Shown here: positions 17,337-26,597 of the stretch, one piece after another
Layout of the letters: each line of letters opens with the position of its first letter
How positions within the stretch are numbered: position 1 is the stretch's first letter
Assembly (NCBI GenBank): GCA_031538565.1
Contig: JAVKLS010000028.1
Location: forward strand, 87,140 to 151,139
Reading direction: 5' to 3'
From: JASGCK01 sp031538565
Lineage (GTDB): Bacteria > Pseudomonadota > Gammaproteobacteria > Burkholderiales > Burkholderiaceae_C
Length of the DNA: 64,000 nucleotides
Made by a program: the position numbers and the translations under genes
The notes under the pieces: generated by a model
The model's database searches: none
The model's input: only the letters and a program-made list of their open reading frames with translations
Told to the model about the DNA's origin: nothing

Positions 17337-18608
17337 TCATTTGTAACTCCTTGCGTCTTCAATCACCAACCCATCATTAGGCAGCGTGCCAACAGCGCAT
17401 AGCGCCACATCTGCACGCAGTTTGGTGATTTCACGCACCGCTAAACCAATGCGCTCGCTTAAGTCCGCATAAAGGCTTGGGGCTACATCGACCTCAACTG
17501 TAAGCAGCATTTGATCGTTCGCCATTTCACCACTCACAACTAGCCGCGCACGTCTCACTTCTGGAAACCGCTTGGCAACGCTGTCCACCTGCGCTGGATG
17601 CACAAACATACCGCGCATTTTGGTTGTTTGATCAGCGCGTCCCATCCATCCTTTGATGCGTGTATTGGTGCGTCCAGTAGGACAATGTCCTGCAAGCACG
17701 GCGCTTAAATCGCCCGTACCAAATCGGATAAGAGGATAGTCAGCGTTGAGTGAAGTAATCACCACTTCGCCAACTTCACCGTCGGGCACGGGATCACCTG
17801 TCCCTGGACGAACGATTTCCAAAATCACACTTTCATCCAGCACCAAGCCTGCACGTGCTTCGGTTTCGTAAGCAATTAAACCCAAATCCGCTGTGGCGTA
17901 GCACTGATAACCCGCAATGCCGTGTGCGAGCAACCAGTCACGCAGCGATGGCGGAAAAGCCTCACCCCCCAGCATGGCTTTGCAAAAAGAAGCAGGCAAT
18001 GGTTCGCCCAGCGCCAGCGCTTTTTCCACAATGATTTTCAAAAAGCTAGGCGTACCAATGTAGCCACTCGGTTGCAGATGCCCAATAGCCTGCACTTGTT
18101 GTTCGGTTTGCCCCGTGCCGCCCGGGAAAACAGTGCAACCGATTGCGTGTGCACCCGACTCCATCATCGAACCTGCAGGCACAAAGTGATAGCTAAAGCA
18201 GTTGTGGATGAGCTCGCCCGAGCGAAAGCCCGCAGCGTAAATCGCCCTTGCCATGCGCCAATAATCGCGCACCTTGCCTTCGGGTTCGTAAATGGGCCCA
18301 GGACTTGCAAACACACGCGGCATAGCCTTGCCAAAAGACTGCGTATTAAAACCGCCAAATACACTGGTTTGATTGCGATGCTGGTGGCGAGTCGCTTCTT
18401 GTCGCGCCAACAGCTCGCTTTTGCGCGTGACGGGTAAATGGCGTAACGCTTCGCGCGTATGGATGGCTGCGGCATCTACGCCTTTTAAAACCTCCGAAAA
18501 TGCCAAAGATTTAGACTGCGCGTTTGCAATTTGCGCGGGCAGTGCCGCCATTAAATCGGCTTCGCGCTGAACATGACTGCGCGTTTCTTGCGCATCGTAA
18601 AAACTCAC
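17337..18608 (-). CDS. PaaK-like AMP-forming aryl/phenylacetate-CoA ligase family protein
   Basis: The protein resembles phenylacetate-CoA ligases: the N-terminal YDAQETRS segment, a VFPGGTGQTEQQ nucleotide loop, GGEAFPP, CYATADLGLIAYE, LIRFGTGDL and the C-terminal RADQTTKMRGMFVHP hinge. It would activate an organic acid to its CoA thioester with ATP. The GTG at 18608 overlaps the livF stop as GTGA, which I prefer over the GTG at 18617. It is the last gene of the Liv-type operon, so it probably acts on a compound imported by that transporter. The exact substrate is unknown. Confidence 0.85.
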   Translation of the reverse strand: MSFYDAQETRSHVQREADLMAALPAQIANAQSKSLAFSEVLKGVDAAAIHTREALRHLPVTRKSELLARQEATRHQHRNQTSVFGGFNTQSFGKAMPRVFASPGPIYEPEGKVRDYWRMARAIYAAGFRSGELIHNCFSYHFVPAGSMMESGAHAIGCTVFPGGTGQTEQQVQAIGHLQPSGYIGTPSFLKIIVEKALALGEPLPASFCKAMLGGEAFPPSLRDWLLAHGIAGYQCYATADLGLIAYETEARAGLVLDESVILEIVRPGTGDPVPDGEVGEVVITSLNADYPLIRFGTGDLSAVLAGHCPTGRTNTRIKGWMGRADQTTKMRGMFVHPAQVDSVAKRFPEVRRARLVVSGEMANDQMLLTVEVDVAPSLYADLSERIGLAVREITKLRADVALCAVGTLPNDGLVIEDARSYK

Positions 18609-19420
18609 GCCAACCACCGTTTTCTGCGTTTGTAACTCTTCACATCTTTAAAGGATTGACGTCCCTCTTTCCCGTTTTGACCGCCCATGCCCAAATAAAA
18701 CTCCTTAACGTCTTCGTTGTGTGCCAGCTCCGACGCTGCGCCATCCATCACCACGCGCCCACTCTCCATGATGTAGCCGTAGTCCGCGTATTTCAGCGCC
18801 ATATTGGTATTTTGTTCGGCAAGCAAAAACGTGACTTTTTCGCGCTCGTTCAAGTCTTTGACGATGTTGAATACCTCTTCCACAATTTGCGGCGCAAGTC
18901 CCATTGAGGGCTCATCAAGCAAAACCATGCTGGGATTGGTCATCAACGCACGACCAATCGCGCACATTTGCTGCTCACCACCCGAGGTGTATGCGGCTTG
19001 CGATGTACGCCGCGTTTTAAGGCGCGGGAAATAGGCATAGACCTTCTCTAAATTCGCCGCAATTTCCGCCTTGCTTTTGCGCGTGTAGCTTCCCGTGAGC
19101 AAGTTTTCCTCAATGGTCAGGTGCGCAAAGCAATGCCGCCCCTCCATCACTTGCACCACGCCACGCTGCACCAGGTCGGCGGGCGAGAGATTTTCAATCC
19201 GTTCGCCGCGCAGCTCGATGGATCCCTTCGTCACCGCTCCGCGCTCGCCTTTAAGCAAGTTCGACACTGCCCGAAGCGTTGTGGTTTTACCCGCGCCATT
19301 GCCACCCAAAACCGCAACGATCTTGCCGTTTGGCACTTGAAGGGATACGCCCTTCAAAACCAAGATGACGTGGTTGTAAATAACCTCAATGCCACTGACG
19401 TTTAGAACAATGTCGCTCAT
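18605..19420 (-). CDS. livF: LivF-type ABC transporter ATP-binding protein
   Basis: This is one of two ATPases of a branched-chain-amino-acid-type (HAAT) importer. Walker A GGNGAGKTT lies near residue 39, the signature is the HAAT LivF form (TSGGEQQM), Walker B is VLLDEPSMGLAP and the switch region has LLAEQN. The last 25 residues (after GMGGQNGKEG) are basic and extend beyond the usual LivF end, a tail seen in this operon type. It lies between the binding protein gene, 4 bp away, and the PaaK-like gene, which it overlaps. Confidence 0.93.
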   Translation of the reverse strand: MSDIVLNVSGIEVIYNHVILVLKGVSLQVPNGKIVAVLGGNGAGKTTTLRAVSNLLKGERGAVTKGSIELRGERIENLSPADLVQRGVVQVMEGRHCFAHLTIEENLLTGSYTRKSKAEIAANLEKVYAYFPRLKTRRTSQAAYTSGGEQQMCAIGRALMTNPSMVLLDEPSMGLAPQIVEEVFNIVKDLNEREKVTFLLAEQNTNMALKYADYGYIMESGRVVMDGAASELAHNEDVKEFYLGMGGQNGKEGRQSFKDVKSYKRRKRWLA

Positions 19421-19424
19421 GGCT

Positions 19425-20741
19425 TTAGCTCTGGCAATCGGCTGGCGTGCGGCGCGTCAGTTTTTTCTCGGCCGCGTATTTGTCTGCGTATTGCTTCACG
19501 AGGGGCTTGATGATGGACGTATCGGCATCGATCCAGTCGCTGGTGAAGTTCCATTTCTTGCCATCCCACTGGTGAATACGCGCCGAGCGTGAGCCTTCGT
19601 GGTCAGCGCACGACGTGCTAATAGGACGCAGCAATCCCGTGAGTCCCAGCGTTTCAATGCGAGCGGGCGTCACGTTCAAATTCTCCAACCCCCAGCGCAA
19701 TTGCTCACCCGTCATCACTTTGCCTTTGCCATAACGCTCTTGTGCGCGAAAGGCAGCTTCCACAGCCAAAGCCGCCGACACCATGCCACGGTTGTAGAGC
19801 ACTTGACCCACGTCGTCGATGGATCCCGTGCCTGTTTTTTCTTTGCCATACAACTTTTGACGGATGGTCTCTAAAATTTTTCCGCTATTGCCTGTCGCCA
19901 CCAAGCCGTTGTAGCCTTTTGCGCCTTCACCAATGTCTTTCACGTCTTGCTCGGCAGCTGACCACCATACGCCATACATTTTGTCGCGTGGATAGCCTGT
20001 GGCAACCGCTTCTTTTAAAGCTGCCGAATTCATCACGCCCCAGCCCCACAGCAAAACGTAGTCGGGTTTGTTTTGACGAATCTGCAACCAGGTGGCTTTT
20101 TGCTCCACGCCTGGCGCGGTCACAGGGTAGAGACTCAAATCAAAACCCTGAATCTTGGCGCGCTCTTGCAACAAAGCGATAGGCTCTTTGCCATAGGGGC
20201 TGTCGTGATAGACCAGCGCAATTTTTTTACCTTTGATATTGCCGCCCTCACGCTTGGTAATGGCTTGCATGATGATGTCTGCGCCCGACCAATACGTGCC
20301 CATCAACGGGAAGTTCCACTTAAACACATTGCCGTCCGATGACTCCGAGCGTCCGTATCCTGCGGTAATGAGTGGGTTTTTATCGTTCGGCGCTTTCTCT
20401 GTTAGCGCAAACGTAATCCCAGTCGAGAGCGGCTGATAAATCGCGCCTGCGGCCTTGCCTTTCAAACGCTCATAACACTCCACGCCGCGATCGGTTGCAT
20501 ACGCTGTATCGCACTCCTCGAAAGAGAGCTTGACACCGTTAATGCCACCGCGCAGATTCACCATTTTGAGGTAATCCGAATAGCCATTAGCCCAAGGAAT
20601 ACCGTTGGGTGCGTACGCACCCGTGCGATACGGCAGTATGGGGAAGTACTGTTCTTTGGCTTGCTGGACAAGCGCAGACACAGCGCTCACAAACAAGCTG
20701 GCAGCGGCTGCTACCGTAAGCACGAGTTGACGAAGTTTCAT
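19425..20741 (-). CDS. Liv-type ABC transporter periplasmic substrate-binding protein
   Basis: The ATG at 20741, preceded by AAAGAGGAG, begins a signal peptide (MKLRQLVLTVAAAASLFVSA). The frame is open to 20783, but that start lacks a signal. The mature protein is a type I periplasmic binding fold: FPILPYRTGAYAPNG replaces the usual LSG..A motif, then NGVKLSFEECDTAY, KIALVYHDSPYGKE and DYVLLWGWGVMNS. Length 438 is longer than classical LivJ. Binding proteins of this subgroup occur beside acyl-CoA ligases, so the ligand is more likely an organic acid than leucine; this is inference. Confidence 0.88.
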   Translation of the reverse strand: MKLRQLVLTVAAAASLFVSAVSALVQQAKEQYFPILPYRTGAYAPNGIPWANGYSDYLKMVNLRGGINGVKLSFEECDTAYATDRGVECYERLKGKAAGAIYQPLSTGITFALTEKAPNDKNPLITAGYGRSESSDGNVFKWNFPLMGTYWSGADIIMQAITKREGGNIKGKKIALVYHDSPYGKEPIALLQERAKIQGFDLSLYPVTAPGVEQKATWLQIRQNKPDYVLLWGWGVMNSAALKEAVATGYPRDKMYGVWWSAAEQDVKDIGEGAKGYNGLVATGNSGKILETIRQKLYGKEKTGTGSIDDVGQVLYNRGMVSAALAVEAAFRAQERYGKGKVMTGEQLRWGLENLNVTPARIETLGLTGLLRPISTSCADHEGSRSARIHQWDGKKWNFTSDWIDADTSIIKPLVKQYADKYAAEKKLTRRTPADCQS

Positions 20742-20803
20742 AACTGACTCCTCTTTAAAAGTAAAAACACAAAACGAAACCAAACCAGAAAATCAATACA
20801 GAG

Positions 20804-21880
20804 CTAATGCGGGAAAGGCCACAGTCGCAGCTTTTGCTTCCCAATGCTCCACAGTTTTGCCAAGCCATGCGGCTCAACGATGAGGAACCACACAATCAGC
20901 GCACCAAAAATCATGTTCTCGGCGTGCGTCAACGCCGCCGTGCTGACCTGCCAGCCCACCAAACCACCAAGCTCAGGCAGCACAAGATTGATGACGATAG
21001 GCAAAATCACAATAAAAGCCGCGCCCATAAAACTGCCCATGATGGAGCCCATGCCACCCAAAATAACCATAAACAAAAGCTGAAACGAGCGATCGACCGA
21101 AAACGCAGCAGGCTCCCACGAACCCAAATGCACAAATCCCCAAAGCCCACCCGCCACGCCAATGATGAAGCTAGACACGGCAAACGCAGACAGCTTGGCG
21201 TACATGGGGCGAATGCCAATCACGGCTGCGGCAATGTCCATATCGCGGATGGCCATCCACTCGCGCCCCACGGCGCTGCGCACCAAATTTTTTGCCAGAA
21301 ACGCAAAAACAACGAGGAAGGCAAGGCAAAACCAATACTTAGAAATGGGCGAATCAATCGGAATGCCGAACACATCAAAGCTAGAGACCGACACGCTGCC
21401 CGAAGACGAATCATTGGTAAACCATTTGATGCGCGAAAAAGCCCAGTCGCAAAAAAACTGTGCCGCTAGCGTCGCAATCGCCAAGTACAAACCGCGCACA
21501 CGCAAACTAGGAATGCCAAAGAGTACGCCAACCACCGTAGAAAAAACGCCACCCAGCAAAAGGCAAATAATCACGGGCATTCCGTCTAGCCGCACGTAAA
21601 AGTTGTACGCCGCGTAAGCACCCACCGCCATAAAAGCGCCCGAACCCAGCGAAATTTGCCCGCAATAACCCACCAAAATATTGACGCCCAGCGCCGCCAG
21701 CGAGAGGATTAAAAACGGAATCAAAATAGCGCGAAACAAATACTCGTCCACCACAAGCGGCAGCGCAAACGCCGCGAATGCCAAAAGCCCAAGAACAAAC
21801 CAACGGTCTTGCGTGATACCAAAAATTTGACTGTCCGATGAGTAGCTCGTTTTAAATTGACCGTTTTCGCGATAAATCAT
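20804..21880 (-). CDS. livM: LivM-type ABC transporter permease
   Basis: This 358-residue membrane protein has about nine hydrophobic segments. Diagnostic HAAT permease motifs are NILVGYCGQISLGSGAFMAVGAYA near residue 70 and VGREWMAIRDMDIAAAVIGI, with GGMGSIMGSFMGAAF later. It pairs with LivH to form the channel. It follows livH after 88 bp and precedes the binding protein gene by 62 bp. Confidence 0.93.
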   Translation of the reverse strand: MIYRENGQFKTSYSSDSQIFGITQDRWFVLGLLAFAAFALPLVVDEYLFRAILIPFLILSLAALGVNILVGYCGQISLGSGAFMAVGAYAAYNFYVRLDGMPVIICLLLGGVFSTVVGVLFGIPSLRVRGLYLAIATLAAQFFCDWAFSRIKWFTNDSSSGSVSVSSFDVFGIPIDSPISKYWFCLAFLVVFAFLAKNLVRSAVGREWMAIRDMDIAAAVIGIRPMYAKLSAFAVSSFIIGVAGGLWGFVHLGSWEPAAFSVDRSFQLLFMVILGGMGSIMGSFMGAAFIVILPIVINLVLPELGGLVGWQVSTAALTHAENMIFGALIVWFLIVEPHGLAKLWSIGKQKLRLWPFPH

Positions 21881-21968
21881 TTCAAAGCTCCATTCGATAA
21901 TTTCTGGGATGCCGCCAGTTTCGTCCTAAACAATTGAGGACGGGTCTCACTTGTTTTCCCTTGGTATT

Positions 21969-22898
21969 TCATACGCGATCAATTATTTTTTCGCCAAACA
22001 AACCTTGCGGTCTAAACAGCAAGAACACCAAAGCCAGCACGTAGGCAAACCACACCTCGATGCCACCGCCCACGTAACGACCCAAATACACCTCGGAGAG
22101 CTTCTCGCCCACGCCAATAATGAGTCCACCCACAATCGCGCCTGGCACCGAGGTAAGACCGCCCAAAATCACCACAGGCAAGGCTCGCATTGCAACGGTT
22201 GCTAGTGAAAACTGCACGCCAAGTTTGGAGCCCCAAATAATGCCTGCCACTAAGGCGGTAATGCCTGCTACGCACCAAACAATCACCCAAATGCGGTTTA
22301 GCGGAATACCAATGGATTGCGCCGCTTGATGATCGTCTGCCACGGCGCGCAAGGCGCGTCCCGTTGCGGTTTTTTGAAAAAATAACGACAGCACAGCCAC
22401 CAAAGACGCGGCAATCAAAGCGGCAATCAAATCTTCTTTATTGATGAGGATGCCGCCTTCAAATACAGTGTCAAAAATGGTGATCGGGTCTTTGGGCATT
22501 CCCACGTCAATTTTGTAAATGTCGCTGCCAAAAATGGTTTGCCCCAATCCCTCTAAAAAATACGTAATGCCAAGCGTTGCCATGAGCAGCGTTGTGCCTT
22601 CTTGATTGACCAAGTGACGCAGCACCAATTGCTCAATGACCCACGCCAGCACAAACATCACAATCGCCGCACACACAAAGCCTGCGATATTGCCAAACAC
22701 GGGGTCTTGGATGCCCGTCACTTCTGGAATCCACTGTGCAAATCGCGCCATTGCTAGCGCAGCAAATAACACCATTGCGCCTTGGGCAAAATTAAAAACG
22801 CCTGAAGCTTTAAAAATAAGAACAAAACCCAGCGCCACCAAGGAGTACAGCATGCCTATCATCAAGCCGTTCAGCAATGTTTCTAAGAAAGATCCCAT
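21969..22898 (-). CDS. livH: LivH-type ABC transporter permease
   Basis: The 309-residue permease begins with the family pattern LLNGLMIGMLYSLVALGF and VFNFAQGAMV. Later motifs are TATGRALRAVADDHQAAQSIGI and GLTSVPGAIVGGLIIGV, as in LivH proteins. About eight membrane segments can be seen. It lies 27 bp downstream of livG in the same operon. Confidence 0.93.
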   Translation of the reverse strand: MGSFLETLLNGLMIGMLYSLVALGFVLIFKASGVFNFAQGAMVLFAALAMARFAQWIPEVTGIQDPVFGNIAGFVCAAIVMFVLAWVIEQLVLRHLVNQEGTTLLMATLGITYFLEGLGQTIFGSDIYKIDVGMPKDPITIFDTVFEGGILINKEDLIAALIAASLVAVLSLFFQKTATGRALRAVADDHQAAQSIGIPLNRIWVIVWCVAGITALVAGIIWGSKLGVQFSLATVAMRALPVVILGGLTSVPGAIVGGLIIGVGEKLSEVYLGRYVGGGIEVWFAYVLALVFLLFRPQGLFGEKIIDRV

Positions 22899-22925
22899 AA
22901 ATGTATGTCCTTGTGAGGCTGAGGC

Positions 22926-23720
22926 TTAGTGACTGGTACCCAAATACGCATTGATGACATCAGGATTGGCTCGCACTTCGTCTGGCGTGCCGTCACCAAT
23001 TTTTTTGCCGTAGTCCAGCACCACCACACGGTCGGAAATATCCATCACCACGCCCATGTCGTGCTCAATCAAAACAATGGTTGTGCCAAATTCATCGTTG
23101 ACGTCCAGCACAAAGCGGCACATATCCTGTTTTTCTTCTAAGTTCATACCCGCCATGGGCTCGTCTAGCAGTAGTACGCTGGGCTGCATAGTCAGCGCAC
23201 GCCCCAAGTCCACACGCTTTTGCAGACCATACGGCAGTTGCGCAACGGCAGTTTTGCGGTGCGCCTGAATTTCCAAAAAATCGATGATGCGCTCCACGTA
23301 TTCGCGGTGCTGTACTTCTTCTTGCTCACCAGAGCCAATGCCAAATGGATTGCGAATGGCCTGCGCGAAGATATTGCTTTTAATGTGTAAATTGCGCCCC
23401 GCCATCATGTTGTCAAGCACGCTCATGCCTTTGAACAGCGCAAGATTTTGGAAGGTGCGCGCCACACCCATTTTGGCCACTTGGCGGGAATTCATGTGAC
23501 TAAAGGTTTGCCCTTTAAACGTAATTGAACCCTGCTGCGGCGTGTATACCCCGTTGATGCAGTTGAGCATCGAGCTTTTGCCCGCACCGTTAGGACCAAT
23601 GATGGCGCGAATTTCGTGCTCACGCACGTTAAAGCTGATGTTGGTCAGCGCTTTCACGCCGCCAAAGCTAAGAGAAATGTTTTGCACGTCTAGGATGACG
23701 TCGCCAATTGTTTTATTCAT
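22926..23720 (-). CDS. livG: LivG-type ABC transporter ATP-binding protein
   Basis: The 264-residue ATPase has Walker A GPNGAGKSS (about 42-50), the LivG insertion with GVARTFQNLALFKGMSVLDNMM, the degenerate signature LPYGLQKRVDLGRAL and Walker B VLLLDEPMAGMNLEE, then LIEHDMGVVM. It partners LivF. Its ATG overlaps the acyl-CoA synthetase stop (ATGA), linking activation and transport in one transcript. Confidence 0.94.
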   Translation of the reverse strand: MNKTIGDVILDVQNISLSFGGVKALTNISFNVREHEIRAIIGPNGAGKSSMLNCINGVYTPQQGSITFKGQTFSHMNSRQVAKMGVARTFQNLALFKGMSVLDNMMAGRNLHIKSNIFAQAIRNPFGIGSGEQEEVQHREYVERIIDFLEIQAHRKTAVAQLPYGLQKRVDLGRALTMQPSVLLLDEPMAGMNLEEKQDMCRFVLDVNDEFGTTIVLIEHDMGVVMDISDRVVVLDYGKKIGDGTPDEVRANPDVINAYLGTSH

Positions 23721-25660
23721 CGCGTTGTTGCATCCATGATTTTGAGCGTGGCACTCACCGAACCTGTGCGTCCATCTTCAAACTTCACAGCCGTATTGAT
23801 GAACTGCTCGGTTTTTCCGCCATAAAGCGCATCAATCAGCGGCTGGTATTTTTCAGCGATATAGCCACGCCGCACTTTATTCGTGCGTGTCAGCTCGCCA
23901 TCGTCCGCGTCCAGCTCTTTGTGCAGCACCAAGAAGCGGCTAATTTGCGAGCCAGAGAGCATTTTGTCTTTAGATAAATCGCTATTGACCTGATTGACGC
24001 AGTTTTGAATCAAGGCATAGATTTCGGGTTTTTGCGCCAAATCGGTGTAGCCCGCGTAGGGTAGGTTTTGCCGCTCCGCCCAATTGCCGACGGCATCAAA
24101 GTCGATATTGATCATGACGCACACCTTCTCACGCTGGTCGCCATACGCCACAACCTCTTTAATGAAGGGGAAGAACTTGAGTTTGTTTTCCACGTATTTG
24201 GGAGCAAACATCGCGCCGTCGTTTGCGCCGCCCAAAATGCGCCCCACGTCTTTTACGCGGTCAATGATTTTGAGATGCCCATCGCCGTCTAAAAATCCCG
24301 CATCGTTGGTGTGATACCAGCCGTCCGCGGTAAGCACTTCCGCCGTGGCTTCTGGATTTTTGTAATAACCTTTTAGCAAGCCCTTGGAGCGAACCAAGAC
24401 CTCCCCATCGTCTGAAATTTTGATCTCCACGCCTTGGCAAGGCACGCCCACGGTGTCTGCTTTGGCGGCGTTGTCGGGTTGTAGGCATACAAATACGGCC
24501 GTCTCGGTTGAGCCATACAGCTGCTTTAAATTCACGCCAATAGAGCGATAAAAAGTAAACAAATCAGGGCCGATCGCTTCGCCTGCAGTATAGGCAACGC
24601 GCACGCGACTTAGGCCAAGGTTGTTGCGTAGCGGCCCATACACCAAAAGCCGTCCGACAGCGTAGGTCAATCTATCCCATATGGACACTGGTTTATTTCC
24701 GTCCGTCAGCGCAGGCCCCACGCGCTTGGCAACCGCCATCATGGAGTGGAACATTTTGCGTTTGAACCAGCCTGCATCCTCCATGCGGATCATGACGCTG
24801 GTGAGCAAGCCCTCAAACACGCGCGGCGGCGCGAAGTAATACGTGGGGCCGATCTCGCGCAGGCAAATGGGAACCGTGTCGGCTGACTCGGGGCAATTGA
24901 CGACGTAGCCGCAGCACAGCCACTGGGCGTAGGAAAAAATGTTTTGCCCAATCCACGCGGGCGGCAAATACGCCAGCACTTCTTCACGCTCGGTGAGGTG
25001 GTCAAACTCTTTGCCCGCCTCGGCGCGGTCTAACAAGCTGCTGTGTGTGTGCACCACACCCTTGGGATTGCCCGTTGTGCCGCTGGTAAAAAACATGGCG
25101 GCCGCATCGGAAGGGCTGCACTTATCGACTTCACTTTTAAAAAATGAAGGCTGCGCGGCAGCAAAGTCTTTGCCTGCGGTAATCAAATCATCCAAAGCCG
25201 CTACGCCTTTGTGTTCGGCGCTTTGTGCGTAATGGCGCAGTCCGCGTGGGTCGTCAAAATAAATTTTCTCTAACATCCCCGCGCATTGGCTACGGATGTC
25301 CACCAATTTATCGACTTGCTCTTGGTCTTCGGCAAAAGCAAACTTGATTTCGGCGTTATTGATGGGGAAGACATATTCCGCCGCGTTAGCGTCTTGGTAC
25401 AGCGGAACAGGCACCGCACCCAAGCTTTGCGCCGCCAGCATGGTGGCATACAAACGCGGACGATTACTGCCCACCAGCGCCATGTGGTCGCCGCGCTTTA
25501 AACCCGCTTGCGACAAACCGCAAGCAATGGCTTCAACCAGCGAGGCCATGACTTGCCAGTTGGTTGTTTGCCAAATGCCGTATTCTTTTTCGCGCATCGC
25601 CGCCGCTTGGGGGCGCGTGCCCGCGTGGTGCTGTAAGAGCTTGGGAAAAGTGGTGTCCAT
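23717..25660 (-). CDS. long-chain-type acyl-CoA synthetase, AMP-forming
   Basis: The 647-residue protein is an adenylate-forming ligase of the FadD/FACL group. The P-loop is FFTSGTTGNPKGVVHTH (about 190-205), the adenine motif is LYGSTE, and the DGWYHTNDAGFLDGDGHLKIIDRVKD region is complete, with a longer C-terminal domain as in long-chain synthetases. It is the first gene of the transporter operon and overlaps livG by four bases. It probably activates the imported carboxylic acid; chain type is not predictable. Confidence 0.92.
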   Translation of the reverse strand: MDTTFPKLLQHHAGTRPQAAAMREKEYGIWQTTNWQVMASLVEAIACGLSQAGLKRGDHMALVGSNRPRLYATMLAAQSLGAVPVPLYQDANAAEYVFPINNAEIKFAFAEDQEQVDKLVDIRSQCAGMLEKIYFDDPRGLRHYAQSAEHKGVAALDDLITAGKDFAAAQPSFFKSEVDKCSPSDAAAMFFTSGTTGNPKGVVHTHSSLLDRAEAGKEFDHLTEREEVLAYLPPAWIGQNIFSYAQWLCCGYVVNCPESADTVPICLREIGPTYYFAPPRVFEGLLTSVMIRMEDAGWFKRKMFHSMMAVAKRVGPALTDGNKPVSIWDRLTYAVGRLLVYGPLRNNLGLSRVRVAYTAGEAIGPDLFTFYRSIGVNLKQLYGSTETAVFVCLQPDNAAKADTVGVPCQGVEIKISDDGEVLVRSKGLLKGYYKNPEATAEVLTADGWYHTNDAGFLDGDGHLKIIDRVKDVGRILGGANDGAMFAPKYVENKLKFFPFIKEVVAYGDQREKVCVMINIDFDAVGNWAERQNLPYAGYTDLAQKPEIYALIQNCVNQVNSDLSKDKMLSGSQISRFLVLHKELDADDGELTRTNKVRRGYIAEKYQPLIDALYGGKTEQFINTAVKFEDGRTGSVSATLKIMDATTR

Positions 25661-25670
25661 AAGTCCGCAT

Positions 25671-25735
25671 ACTAGGACGCACTTTGACGCAATGCTGTCG
25701 TTTCAACGACAATCCTAGTGACTCCCCTACTAGGA
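25671..25735. promoter_or_regulatory. two adjacent palindromes upstream of the acyl-CoA synthetase/Liv operon
   Basis: TGTCGTT-TC-AACGACA forms a perfect 7-bp inverted repeat at 25696-25711. One base further, TCCTAGT (25713-25719) and ACTAGGA (25729-25735) form a second 7-bp inverted repeat with a 9-base spacer. A third ACTAGGA copy lies at 25671-25677, only 11 bases from the ATG at 25660. The cluster is in the upstream gap of the operon and looks like binding sites for one or two regulators. No cognate regulator gene is adjacent. Confidence 0.5.
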
Positions 25736-25779
25736 CTTTCCCTAGATGTTTTCGATCACTGCGATAAGTCCAGCACGCG

Positions 25780-26499
25780 GTGTGCAGCGCCGTCAAATGG
25801 GCGGACAATTTTTGGGGTCAGCAGCAAGATGCGTTTTTTGGTCGCGACGAACAGGCCAAGGCTGGCACGCTCAAAAAAGTGGGCGGCGGCGTGGCGGGCT
25901 TTGACTTCACCAAAATCGGAGCCAGTGGCAAAATTTTGGTCAATCAGGGTGGTACTTACAGCGCTAGCGGCAGCGAAGCCGCAAGTACCCAGTGGGACTG
26001 CGTGCGCGACAACGTGACGGGTCTGGTGTGGGAGGTCAAACGCAACAATGCCAACCACCTGCGCCATATGGACCACACCTACACTTGGTACAACCCAGAC
26101 GGCGCCACCAACGGCGGCAGCGCAGGCACGGAAATCAGCAGCAGTAGCTGCACGGGCGTGGCGGACAACAGAAAATGCAACACCCAAAGCTATGTGAAGG
26201 CAGTTAATACCGCAGGTCTGTGCGGCAAAAAAGACTGGCGTATGCCCACGGTGGACGAGCTGCGCAATTTGACCCACACGGGTTTGATCCAAACGAGCGG
26301 AAGCAGCAGTCCTGCCATTGACGTGAATTATTTTCCAAACACCTCATATTCTGAAGACGTCGTTTCTAAATACTGGTCATCTTCACCCTATGCGGACGGC
26401 AGCGAGAACGCATGGGCAGTCTTCTTCAGCGATGGCAACAGCAGCAACCTCGCTAAAAACGGCGCTAGCCGCATACGTTTGGTGCGTTCCGGTCAGTAA
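25780..26499 (+). pseudogene. DUF1566/Lcl-C domain protein, N-terminus apparently lost
   Basis: The frame has the usual DUF1566 layout: QQDAFFGRD, GGGVAGFDFTKIG, a CVRDNVTGLVWEVK segment, KDWRMPTVDELRNL, and a C-terminal SSSPYAD..ENAWAVFF..RIRLVR. Relatives are normally secreted, but no signal peptide or ribosome-binding site precedes the only start (GTG 25780), and an in-frame stop is at 25765-25767. In another frame just upstream, FDHCDKSSTRCAA resembles the missing Cys-containing family segment, suggesting a frameshift or deletion. The rest of the frame is intact, so it may be a recent lesion or a functional cytoplasmic form. Confidence 0.55.
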
Positions 26500-26597
26500 T
26501 TTTTATCTTTGGTTTTAGGATGAGCGCGCGTCCGATTTGTAGGGCGCAGTACACCACCAGACCATAGGTATTCCATTTTTGCAAGGAGAAAACTCGT

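Noticed and set aside
20807..21469. 220-codon plus-strand frame over livM
   Set aside because: Shadow of a hydrophobic permease gene; the peptide is Arg/Lys/His/Asn-rich in the way antisense of membrane genes usually is.
23542..23560. GTGTATAC in livG as another GntR site
   Set aside because: It lies within coding sequence, lacks the A/T-rich flanks, and is not near a gene start.
25718..26017. 99-codon frame beginning in the operon's upstream gap
   Set aside because: Only its first 25 codons show a possible relation to the DUF1566 family; the rest is a shadow of the DUF1566 frame. It is used only as evidence for a frameshift.
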